From Bacillota bacterium (lineage in GTDB: Bacteria > Bacillota > Clostridia > Christensenellales > Aristaeellaceae): a stretch of 10,262 nucleotides of DNA. Where the stretch lies: the NCBI GenBank assembly GCA_009787135.1, contig WRGP01000189.1, positions 1 to 10,262 of the forward strand, in the 5' to 3' direction. The notes below the pieces were generated by a model. That model had not been told where the DNA came from. It was given only the letters and a program-made list of their open reading frames with translations, and made no database searches. Of this stretch, positions 1 to 6,272 are shown one piece after another. How positions within the stretch are numbered: position 1 is the stretch's first letter; every line of letters begins with the position of its first letter. Both the position numbers and the translations under genes were made by a program.

Positions 1-117
1 CCCCGCCGATAGGTAGGCGGGGACGGCAGGCGCCGTTACCCGCCGGCCGCGTGATAGCGCGGCGCAAGGCAATCAGGGTGGTATACGCGGCTTCGTCCGC
101 CCCTCGTTTGGGGTGGA
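1..117 (+). promoter_or_regulatory. T-box riboswitch (3' part), probably tRNA-Met responsive, controlling metG
   Basis: This is the downstream part of a T-box leader; stem I with the specifier codon lies before the window. Visible parts are a 7-bp hairpin (1-7 with 16-22), the conserved GCCGTTACC-like segment at 32-40, a 6-bp stem III-like hairpin (46-51 with 58-63) and the T-box sequence AGGGTGGTATACGCGG at 75-90. The antiterminator can be drawn as 75-78 paired with 101-104 and 87-90 paired with 97-100, with a bulge at 79-86. The bulge begins TGGT, which can pair with the ACCA end of an uncharged tRNA, as expected for tRNA-Met. The antiterminator shares bases 97-103 with the terminator, so the two are mutually exclusive. 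Methionine specificity is inferred from the downstream gene, since the specifier is not visible. Confidence 0.9.
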
Positions 118-124
118 TTTTTTT
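96..124 (+). terminator. Rho-independent terminator of the T-box leader
   Basis: An 8-bp stem pairs 96-103 (TCCGCCCC) with 110-117 (GGGGTGGA) around a 6-base loop, with one G-T wobble, and is followed by seven T residues at 118-124. It ends 36 bases before the metG start codon. Because its left arm is also used by the antiterminator, it should form only when charged tRNA fails to stabilise the antiterminator. Confidence 0.88.
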
Positions 125-160
125 ATGAAATTCTTTTTTTGAGAAAGGAATGACAACCAA

Positions 161-2095
161 ATGGCGGACAGAAAAACCTACTATATTACTACGCCGATCT
201 ACTATCCCTCGGACAACCTGCACATCGGCCACGCGTACTGCTCCGTTGCGGCGGACACCATGGCGCGCTATAAGAAGCTGACAGGCCATGAGGTGTTTTT
301 TCTCACCGGCACGGATGAACACGGCCAGAAGATCGAGCAGCGCGCCCAGCAGGCGGGTGTAACGCCCCAAGCGTTCGTGGACAGCATCGTCGCGGGCATC
401 AAGAACCTGTGGACCCTGATGGATGTTCAGTACGACGGCTTCCTCCGCACGACGGACAAGCGGCACGAGGTCATTGTGCAGAAGATCTTCCGCCAGCTCT
501 ACGAACAGGGCGACATCTACAAGGGCGAATACGAGGGCTGGTACTGCACCCCCTGCGAGGCGCACTGGACGCAGACGCAGCTCAAGGATGGCAAATGCCC
601 GGACTGCGCGCGCGATGTGCAGCTTATCCGCGAGGAGAGCTATTTCTTCCGCATGAGCAAGTATCAGGACTGGCTGATCCAATATATTGAAGAGCATCCG
701 GACTTCATCCAGCCGCCGTCGCGCGCCAACGAGATGCTGGCCAATTTTCTCCGGCCCGGCCTGCAGGACCTGAGCGTGTCGCGCACATCGTTTACATGGG
801 GCGTGCCGGTGGATTTTGACCCGGGCCACGTGATCTATGTGTGGATTGACGCGCTGAGCAACTATATCACGGCGCTTGGCTATGGCACGGACGACGACGC
901 CCTCTTTCAAAAATTCTGGCCCGCCGACCTGCAGCTTGTGGGCAAGGAAATCATCCGTTTCCACACAATATACTGGCCTATCATGCTTAAGGCCTTAGAC
1001 CTTCCGCTGCCAAAGCAAATTTTTGGCCATGGCTGGCTGGTGTTCGGCGGGGAGAAGATGAGCAAGTCCAAGGGCAATGTCGTCGATCCCGTCGTCCTCT
1101 GCGGCCGCTATGGCGCGGACGCGTTGCGCTACTTCCTGATGCGGGAGATGACCTTTGGCACGGACGGCAATTTCACCAATGAGGCGCTGCTCAAGCGCAT
1201 GAACGCCGATTTGGCCAACGACTTGGGCAACCTGGTCAGCCGCGCCGTGGCCATGATCGAAAAATATTTTGACGGCATTGTGCCGCCCTGCGGGGAATTG
1301 TCAGCGCTGGACGCCGCGCTGCGCGAGACGGCGCTAAGCCTGCCCGCCAAGGTCGACAGCCATATGGACAGCGCGCAGTATTCGCTGGCGCTATCGGAAA
1401 TTTGGAAGCTCATTGGCGACTGCAACCGCTACATCGACGCGAATACTCCCTGGCTGCTGGCCAAAAACGAAAGCGACAGGCCGCGCCTTGGCACGGTGCT
1501 CTATCACCTCGCGGAGTGCGTGCGCATGGTCGGCGTGCTGGTAGGGCCTTTCATGCCCAGGACGCCCGGGCGCATCTTCGGGCAGCTGGGCCTTTTTGAC
1601 AAGTCGGCGCGGACATGGAATTCGCTGTCGGCATTCGGCGTGCTCCCGGCCGGCACAAAGGTGCGAAAGGGCGACGCGCTGTTCCCGCGCATGGATATCG
1701 AAAAGGAGCTTGCGATACTTGCGCAGACGCAGCCAAAGCTACGGGCGGAGGCCGAAACAGCGCCGCCAAAGCCCGTGGTCGCCATTGACGATTTCTCCAA
1801 AATCGATTTGCGCGTGGCGCTTGTCACGGCGTGCGAGCCGGTCGCAAAGTCCGATAAGTTGCTGAAACTTACGCTACATGTCGGCGGCGAGACGCGGACG
1901 GTTTTATCCGGCATTGCCGCTCATTATAAACCGGAAGCGATGGTCGGCAAAAAGGTCGTGCTGCTGTATAACCTGGCGTCCAGGAAAATGCGCGGCATTG
2001 AATCGGAAGGCATGATCCTCTGCGCCGGGGACGGCGAAACCCTCCGCCTGCTGACCGTGGATGGGGATATTGCCAATGGAAGCGGAATCTCGTAA
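161..2095 (+). CDS. metG: Methionyl-tRNA synthetase with C-terminal tRNA-binding domain
   Basis: This cytoplasmic class I aminoacyl-tRNA synthetase charges tRNA-Met with methionine using ATP. The 644-residue protein opens with the ATP-binding HIGH motif at residues 21-24. The connective domain carries two CxxC pairs (C129/C132 and C146/C149), which fit a zinc knuckle. The second ATP-site motif KMSKS is at 299-303. An alpha-helical anticodon-binding region follows, and residues about 541-644 form a Trbp111/EMAP-like tRNA-binding and dimerisation domain. Length and domain order are normal for the Bacillota two-domain form. The start is supported by a GAGAAAGGA ribosome site at 141-149, 11 bases upstream; an ATG at 150 is out of frame. 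The gene is preceded by a T-box terminator switch and overlaps tatD by one base (TAATG), so it probably heads an operon controlled by tRNA-Met charging. Confidence 0.97.
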   Translation: MADRKTYYITTPIYYPSDNLHIGHAYCSVAADTMARYKKLTGHEVFFLTGTDEHGQKIEQRAQQAGVTPQAFVDSIVAGIKNLWTLMDVQYDGFLRTTDKRHEVIVQKIFRQLYEQGDIYKGEYEGWYCTPCEAHWTQTQLKDGKCPDCARDVQLIREESYFFRMSKYQDWLIQYIEEHPDFIQPPSRANEMLANFLRPGLQDLSVSRTSFTWGVPVDFDPGHVIYVWIDALSNYITALGYGTDDDALFQKFWPADLQLVGKEIIRFHTIYWPIMLKALDLPLPKQIFGHGWLVFGGEKMSKSKGNVVDPVVLCGRYGADALRYFLMREMTFGTDGNFTNEALLKRMNADLANDLGNLVSRAVAMIEKYFDGIVPPCGELSALDAALRETALSLPAKVDSHMDSAQYSLALSEIWKLIGDCNRYIDANTPWLLAKNESDRPRLGTVLYHLAECVRMVGVLVGPFMPRTPGRIFGQLGLFDKSARTWNSLSAFGVLPAGTKVRKGDALFPRMDIEKELAILAQTQPKLRAEAETAPPKPVVAIDDFSKIDLRVALVTACEPVAKSDKLLKLTLHVGGETRTVLSGIAAHYKPEAMVGKKVVLLYNLASRKMRGIESEGMILCAGDGETLRLLTVDGDIANGSGIS

Positions 2096-2871
2096 TGCTG
2101 TTTGATACGCACTGTCACTTGGATGACGAACGGTTTGATGAGGACCGGGAACAAATTCTCGAGGATATGGAGGCGCGGGGAATCATGCCCTGCGTTCTTG
2201 TTGGCGCGGATATGCCCTCCTCACGCGCGTGTCAGGCGATGGCCCGGCAAAGGTCCTGGCTGTACTTTTCGGCGGCGGTCCATCCGCATGACGCGAAGGA
2301 TTATACCGATACGTCCCACGCGGAGCTTGAAAAGCTGATGCGCGACCCCAAGTGCGTGGCCTGGGGCGAGATCGGGCTGGACTATTACTACGACCACAGC
2401 CCCCGGGACGTACAGCGGGCCGTATTCATACGGCAATTGGATACCGCCGCGGCGCTTGAAAAGCCCGTCATCTTTCATGTGCGCGACGCCCACGGGGATA
2501 TGACAGACATTCTGCGCGCTGTGGACGGCAGGCTTCCCCAGGGTGTGATGCACTGCTACAGCGGCAGCGCGGAGCAAGCGAAACTCTATCTGGACATGGG
2601 GTTTTATATTTCCCTGGCCGGTCCCGTGACATTTCATAAGGCGCCAAAGCTTCAAGAGGTCGCGCGGATGGTGCCGGACGATCGGCTGCTTTTGGAAACA
2701 GACAGCCCCTGCCTCGCGCCCGAGCCGGTGCGGGGCCGGCGCAATGACCCGCGCAACGCGCAGTACATCGCGCGGCATGTGGCGGTTCTGCGGGGCGTTT
2801 CGTTTGAAGCGCTTTGCGAGAGCACGCGCCGCAACGGCCTGCGCCTGTTCGGCATCGGGGAGGACGCATGA
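2095..2871 (+). CDS. tatD: TatD family metal-dependent deoxyribonuclease
   Basis: This is a TIM-barrel metallohydrolase of the amidohydrolase superfamily. Characterised TatD proteins are 3'-5' DNA exonucleases involved in DNA repair or turnover. All expected metal-binding positions are present in the 258-residue protein: H6 and H8 in the opening DTHCHLD motif, E92 in GEIGLDYYYD, H128 in FHVRD, H153 in HCYSG and D203 in LETDSP. The length is typical (about 255-260). The ATG overlaps the last base of the metG stop codon, and there is only a weak ribosome site upstream, so translational coupling to metG is likely. Its position right after metG is the usual one in Bacillota. The metal-site assignments come from the family; the exact substrate is not shown by sequence. 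Confidence 0.95.
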   Translation: MLFDTHCHLDDERFDEDREQILEDMEARGIMPCVLVGADMPSSRACQAMARQRSWLYFSAAVHPHDAKDYTDTSHAELEKLMRDPKCVAWGEIGLDYYYDHSPRDVQRAVFIRQLDTAAALEKPVIFHVRDAHGDMTDILRAVDGRLPQGVMHCYSGSAEQAKLYLDMGFYISLAGPVTFHKAPKLQEVARMVPDDRLLLETDSPCLAPEPVRGRRNDPRNAQYIARHVAVLRGVSFEALCESTRRNGLRLFGIGEDA

Positions 2872-3677
2872 AGGAACGCTTCCGCTATAAAAAAGAAATG
2901 GGGCAGCATTTCCTCTTCGACCCCGCTTTGATTGAGCAACTGGCCGACGCCTCCCGCGCGGAGCCGGCGGACGGTATTCTGGAGATCGGCCCGGGGCGCG
3001 GCACGCTAACCGCGGCGCTGGCGCGGCGCTGCCGCAAGGTGATCGCCGTAGAGCTCGACCGCACGCTGATTGATGATCTCGAGGTATCCATGGCGTTATA
3101 CCCCAACGTGGAAATTGTGCAGGGCGATATCCTAAAGGCCGATCTGGCCGCGCTCGCGGGGTCGCTCGGCACGCCCTGCCGCGTGGCCGCCAACCTCCCC
3201 TACAACATCACCACGCCGCTCATCGAACGGCTTCTGCACACAAAACCGCCCTTTGCCTCCGTCGCCGTGATGGTGCAAAAAGAGGTGGGCGATCGCATGC
3301 TGGCAGTCCCAGGGCAGGCGGGATACGGGCCGCTCTCGCTGCTGGTCCAATACTATACCATGGCGGAGGAGGCGGTTTTTGTGCCGTCCGCCTGCTTTAC
3401 GCCCCGGCCCAAGGTAGATTCCAGCTTCATGCTGCTCACGGCGCGCGGTGCTCCCGCCGTGACCGTGCGGGACGAGGCGCTGTTTTTCCGCGTGATCCGC
3501 GCGGCGTTCGCGATGCGGCGCAAGACGATTCTCAATAACCTGATGAGCGGGTTTGGCCTTGCGCGGGAGCGGGCCTTGGCGTTGCTTGGGGCATGCGGCG
3601 TTTCGCCAAACGCGCGCGGGGAAGCCATGCCGCCGGAACAATTTGCGGCGATAGCCAACGCGATGACCGAGGAGTGA
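2868..3677 (+). CDS. rsmA: 16S rRNA (adenine1518-N6/adenine1519-N6)-dimethyltransferase
   Basis: RsmA (KsgA) uses S-adenosylmethionine to dimethylate two adjacent adenines in the 3'-terminal helix 45 of 16S rRNA, a late step and checkpoint in 30S assembly; its loss gives kasugamycin resistance. The 269-residue protein has the N-terminal GQHFL motif (12-16), the SAM-binding loop EIGPGRG (39-45), the acidic ELD of motif II (62-64), GDIL (87-90), the catalytic NLPY (109-112) and the FTPRPKVDS segment (177-185). I chose ATG 2868 because it overlaps the tatD stop as ATGA, has GGGGAGG at 2857-2863, and begins at the usual place before RYKKEMGQHFL. An in-frame start at 2814 would only add sequence read from tatD. 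In many Bacillota rnmV (RNase M5) sits between tatD and this gene; here it is missing. Confidence 0.97.
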   Translation: MKERFRYKKEMGQHFLFDPALIEQLADASRAEPADGILEIGPGRGTLTAALARRCRKVIAVELDRTLIDDLEVSMALYPNVEIVQGDILKADLAALAGSLGTPCRVAANLPYNITTPLIERLLHTKPPFASVAVMVQKEVGDRMLAVPGQAGYGPLSLLVQYYTMAEEAVFVPSACFTPRPKVDSSFMLLTARGAPAVTVRDEALFFRVIRAAFAMRRKTILNNLMSGFGLARERALALLGACGVSPNARGEAMPPEQFAAIANAMTEE

Positions 3678-3687
3678 CCGCACGCTT

Positions 3688-3734
3688 ATGCCAATGGCTG
3701 ATAGGTTTTGCCATAGCGTATCGTGCATTGGCAT
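3688..3734. repeat. Imperfect inverted repeat downstream of rsmA
   Basis: ATGCCAATG (3688-3696) is exactly complementary to CATTGGCAT (3726-3734). Inside it GATA (3700-3703) pairs with TATC (3719-3722), giving a long stem with a small internal loop and a terminal loop of about 15 bases. It lies 10 bases after the rsmA stop. No T-run follows, so it is not a classical terminator. It could be an RNA 3'-end stabiliser or a protein-binding site; its role is unknown. Confidence 0.5.
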
Positions 3735-3795
3735 TGAAAAATCCCCGGCAAAACGTGGCTGGCAGGCGATCATTGATATACAAAGCGGAATGCGC

Positions 3796-3824
3796 TTGTG
3801 CTTCCTGCCGCTTGCTGATATACT
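3796..3824 (+). promoter_or_regulatory. Putative sigma-A promoter with extended -10, for the small membrane protein gene
   Basis: TTGTGC (3796-3801) is separated by exactly 17 bases from TATACT (3819-3824), and TGA directly before it makes an extended -10 (TGnTATACT). The start codon at 3860 lies 36 bases beyond, leaving room for a short leader with GGAGG at 3848-3852. The -35 is only partly consensus. The promoter implies that the 3860 gene is transcribed separately from metG-tatD-rsmA. Confidence 0.6.
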
Positions 3825-3859
3825 GTATATAGACAAATCTTGTCTCTGGAGGATACTGC

Positions 3860-4423
3860 ATGCAATGGATGTCCGCCGCGTTCACGAATCTTTTGACCCC
3901 GGCGGCGGAGACCGCCGGCCGGGAGGTGTTTATATGGTCTGAGCATCTTGGCAAGGTGGTTATCACCGCGCTGTTGTCATTGCTGCCAGGGTTTGAGGGC
4001 CGCTACGCCATCGTAACCGGCAGGGGCATGGGCATGCCGCTCGCGTTTACCTTTGTCTTCGCGTTTATCCTATCCACCCTGCCGATGCCGTTTATCTATT
4101 GGTTCTTAAAGCCCGTCCTGCGCTGGGTGTATACCCTTCCGTTCAAGCCGGTTCAGAAATTCGCCGCACGGGTGGAGCGCCGCGCGGACAAAAAATCCGA
4201 GGGCATGCACGCGGGCAGCCTGTTTGCGCTGTTTGCTTTTGTTGCCGTGCCGCTGCCCGGCACCGGCGTATGGACCGGCAGTATGATCGCGACGCTGCTG
4301 GATATGGACAAAAAATGGGCGTCCATCGCGATCGTGCTGGGCAACCTTGCGGCCTGCGCTATTATGACGGTCCTCGCGCTGGCGGGCACAAACTTTGTGG
4401 ATTGGGTGCGGGGATTGTTCTAG
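3860..4423 (+). CDS. Small multi-drug export family membrane protein (COG2426 / Sm_multidrug_ex)
   Basis: This is an integral membrane protein of 187 residues resembling the Sm_multidrug_ex family (Pfam PF06695, COG2426). Despite the family name, transport activity is poorly documented, so the substrate is unknown. Hydrophobic segments are visible at about residues 31-45, 58-83, 118-148 and 153-178. Between the second and third is a positively charged stretch (about 96-113), probably cytoplasmic. The family signature is seen in LPGFEGRYAI (42-51) and the very characteristic PLPGTGVWTG (131-140). The start is supported by GGAGG at 3848-3852, seven bases upstream, and by a promoter at 3796-3824. 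It is followed after 102 bases by uxaC on the same strand; no promoter or terminator is clear in that gap, so co-transcription is possible, but no functional link is evident. Confidence 0.85.
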   Translation: MQWMSAAFTNLLTPAAETAGREVFIWSEHLGKVVITALLSLLPGFEGRYAIVTGRGMGMPLAFTFVFAFILSTLPMPFIYWFLKPVLRWVYTLPFKPVQKFAARVERRADKKSEGMHAGSLFALFAFVAVPLPGTGVWTGSMIATLLDMDKKWASIAIVLGNLAACAIMTVLALAGTNFVDWVRGLF

Positions 4424-4525
4424 CGCGGGAGAGGGTCTCATTGGGCAAACACGTCACAGGCAGCGCCAAAAGATGCTCGCGCGCAAACAATAGCGTGCCG
4501 TATACGAAATGAGAGGTGCAATCGC

Positions 4526-5917
4526 ATGAAACGCTTCATGGGCAAAAATTTTCTTCTGGACACGGACACCGCGCGGGAACTGTACCACGACATCGCCGCG
4601 GATCTGCCGGTCTATGATTTTCACTGCCACATTCCCGCGCAGCAGCTTGCCGAGAACGAGCCGTTCGCGTCCATCGCGCAGGTATGGCTAAGCGGCGACC
4701 ATTACAAATGGCGGGCCATGCGCGTCGCGGGCGTGCCGGAAGCGATGATCACCGGCAATGCGTCGGATGAGGAAAAGTTTATGGCGTGGGCCGAGACCGT
4801 GCCAAAGCTCATCGGCAACCCGCTCTACCACTGGACGCATCTGGAACTGCAGCGCTACTTTGACATAGACGAGCCGCTCTCCCCGAAAAGCGCCGCGGAG
4901 ATTTGGAACGAGTGCAACCGTCAAATCATCAGCATGCGGCCGCGGGATCTTATAGCGCGGTCGAACGTCAAGCTCCTCTGCACGACAGACGATCCCGTCG
5001 ATTCGCTCGAATGGCACCAGAGGCTGCGCGCGGCGGGGGAGACGGAAATCCTGCCGACTTTCCGGCCGGACCGCGCGATGAATCTGGACGCGCCAACGTT
5101 TGCCGCGTGGCTTTTGCAGCTTGAAAACGCGGTCGGCTTTGCCATCAATGATTTTGATACTTTCAAGCGCGCGCTGACGCTTCGGCTGGAGTTTTTCCAC
5201 GCGAACGGTTGCCGGCTGAGCGATCACGCGCTGGACACCGTGCCCGCCGCCGCGCCCAGCGACGATCTGGCGCAGGAAGCCTTTACGGCGTTCAGGCGTG
5301 GGGAAACAATCCTCTCGCACCTCGTAGACGCCTACCGCTCCAGCCTGCTTGTGTTCCTCGCCGCCGAGTACAGCCGCGTTCATTGGACCATGCAGCTGCA
5401 TATCGGCGCGTTTCGCGACCTAAACACGCCGATGTTTGAAGCGTTAGGGCCGAATACAGGCTTTGACGCCATCGCCGACACGCCCATTGCCCGCCCGCTC
5501 GCCTCGCTGCTGTCCGCGATGGGCGAGGCCGCCCCCCTGCCCCGCACGCTGCTCTTCTCCCTCAACGATAAGGACAACTACACGCTGGGCACGCTGATGG
5601 GCACGCTCCAGCGGGACGGCGTGCCCGCGCACGTGGGCGTTGGCCCCGCCTGGTGGTTCCACGACCACAGGAGCGGCATGGAGAAGCACCTTCGAAGCCT
5701 GGCGAACGTCGCGCCGCTGTCAGAGTTTATCGGCATGACGACGGACTCCAGAAGCCTGCTTTCCTACGCGCGCCATGAGTATTTCAGGCGCATCTTCTGC
5801 AATGTGCTGGGCGCCTGGGTGGAGAACGGAGAGTATCCGGAGGATTACAGGTCGCTGGAGATGATCGTGCGCAAGGTGTGCTTTGAAAACGCGATGAGCC
5901 TGTTTCCAACCGCGTGA
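4526..5917 (+). CDS. uxaC: Glucuronate isomerase (uronate isomerase)
   Basis: UxaC interconverts D-glucuronate with D-fructuronate and D-galacturonate with D-tagaturonate, the first step in cytoplasmic uronic acid breakdown toward 2-keto-3-deoxygluconate. The 463-residue length matches the family (about 465-470). It belongs to the amidohydrolase superfamily: the first metal-ligand motif is YDFHCHI (30-36, H33 and H35). The family-typical run LSGDHYKWRAMR follows, then TLGTLMGTLQRDG. Near the C-terminus are WWFHDH, GMTTDSRS and the RHEYFRR signature. Start ATG 4526 has GAGAGGTG at 4511-4518; a second in-frame ATG at 4538 is possible but less well spaced. The usual partners (uxuA, uxaB/uxuB, kdgK, a GntR regulator) are not in this window, so it stands as an isolated pathway gene. 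It may be co-transcribed with the membrane protein gene upstream. Confidence 0.97.
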   Translation: MKRFMGKNFLLDTDTARELYHDIAADLPVYDFHCHIPAQQLAENEPFASIAQVWLSGDHYKWRAMRVAGVPEAMITGNASDEEKFMAWAETVPKLIGNPLYHWTHLELQRYFDIDEPLSPKSAAEIWNECNRQIISMRPRDLIARSNVKLLCTTDDPVDSLEWHQRLRAAGETEILPTFRPDRAMNLDAPTFAAWLLQLENAVGFAINDFDTFKRALTLRLEFFHANGCRLSDHALDTVPAAAPSDDLAQEAFTAFRRGETILSHLVDAYRSSLLVFLAAEYSRVHWTMQLHIGAFRDLNTPMFEALGPNTGFDAIADTPIARPLASLLSAMGEAAPLPRTLLFSLNDKDNYTLGTLMGTLQRDGVPAHVGVGPAWWFHDHRSGMEKHLRSLANVAPLSEFIGMTTDSRSLLSYARHEYFRRIFCNVLGAWVENGEYPEDYRSLEMIVRKVCFENAMSLFPTA

Positions 5918-5939
5918 ACCGCAGTTCATGCCGCCGGCG

Positions 5940-5971
5940 GCAAAGGGATGCAAAGGGATGCGCAAAGGGAT
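5940..5971. repeat. Short tandem repeat, three copies of GCAAAGGGAT
   Basis: GCAAAGGGAT occurs at 5940-5949 and 5950-5959 back to back, and again at 5962-5971 after a two-base GC insertion. The third copy lies in a 7-bp inverted repeat (ATGCGCA 5958-5964 with TGCGCAT 5971-5977). Just before it is the perfect 14-base palindrome TGCCGCCGGCGGCA at 5929-5942. The repeat lies 22 bases after the uxaC stop and probably arose by slippage. Confidence 0.7.
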
Positions 5972-6011
5972 GCGCATTTGAAAATTTATGCGATAGTCTT
6001 GCGTTTTTTTT
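5961..6011 (+). terminator. Possible rho-independent terminator after uxaC
   Basis: CGCAA (5961-5965) pairs with TTGCG (5999-6003), directly followed by eight T residues (6004-6011). An inner stem pairs CGCAT (5973-5977) with ATGCG (5988-5992). The internal loops are large, and a competing 7-bp hairpin (5958-5977) uses some of the same bases, so the structure is weak. The right arm also forms the -35 of the tRNA promoter, so the T-run may simply be promoter spacer. Confidence 0.35.
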
Positions 6012-6027
6012 CGGTGTAGTGTATAAT
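5999..6027 (+). promoter_or_regulatory. Promoter for tRNA-Thr
   Basis: TTGCGT (5999-6004) and a perfect TATAAT (6022-6027) are separated by exactly 17 bases. The predicted start of transcription, near 6034, is about ten bases before the mature tRNA 5' end. The -10 is fully consensus, as expected for a strongly expressed stable RNA gene. Confidence 0.75.
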
Positions 6028-6044
6028 CCTTTTCGTTGCCGTTT

Positions 6045-6120
6045 GCTGATGTAGCTCAGGAGGTAGAGCACCTCCTTGGTAAGGAGGAGGTCATGGGTTC
6101 GAGTCCCATCATCAGCTCCA
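6045..6120 (+). tRNA. tRNA-Thr(GGT)
   Basis: A complete 76-base cloverleaf can be drawn. The acceptor stem pairs GCTGATG (6045-6051) with CATCAGC (6110-6116). The D-arm is GCTC/GAGC and the anticodon stem CCTCC/GGAGG. The loop TTGGTAA carries anticodon GGT (6078-6080), which reads ACC and ACU threonine codons. The T-arm is ATGGG-TTCGAGT-CCCAT. The discriminator base is T and CCA is encoded (6118-6120). All stems are perfect. A consensus promoter lies just upstream. No other tRNA follows, so it is a single-gene unit. Confidence 0.97.
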
Positions 6121-6208
6121 TGGCTGCGCCTGCTGAACTGTCAAGTTACAAAATCCTTCTCAAGACTATTTTTATATGAATGGTACCAAGTGCAAAGGGT
6201 ATGTTTAT

Positions 6209-6228
6209 AAGTGCGTCCGTTAGCACTT
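6209..6228 (+). other. Small hairpin in the nadD upstream region
   Basis: AAGTGC (6209-6214) pairs with GCACTT (6223-6228) around an 8-base loop and is followed by a short T/A-rich tail (TTATTT). It lies between tRNA-Thr and nadD, about 45 bases before the nadD start. It could be a weak terminator or a leader structure; the T-tail is too poor for a firm call. AAGTGC also occurs at 6188-6193. Confidence 0.3.
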
Positions 6229-6272
6229 TTATTTCTATATTATCTCTATCCGCCAACGAAACGAGGCCACGC

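Noticed and set aside
3593..3942. Overlapping plus-strand open frames across the end of rsmA, the intergenic gap and the start of the membrane protein gene.
   Set aside because: They have no good ribosome sites, resemble no family I know, and are out of frame with clearly coding genes.
4424..4525. A separate promoter for uxaC.
   Set aside because: TATACG at 4501 has no matching -35 and lies too close to the start codon; no other pair is convincing.
1129..5977. Long minus-strand open frames opposite metG, tatD, rsmA and uxaC.
   Set aside because: They are antisense shadows of GC-rich coding genes, with low-complexity, arginine- or serine-rich translations and no family resemblance.
5940..5977. 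A CRISPR array made of the short tandem repeats.
   Set aside because: Units are only 10 bases, have no unique spacers, and number just three.
6107..6120. The tRNA-Thr 3' end as an attachment site of an integrated element.
   Set aside because: No second copy of the tRNA 3' end and no integrase gene are present in the window, so there is no direct support.
6180..6272. An N-terminal extension of NadD by 31 residues from ATG 6180.
   Set aside because: NadD proteins begin right before the nucleotide-binding motif, the extension has unusual composition, and ATG 6273 has its own ribosome site.
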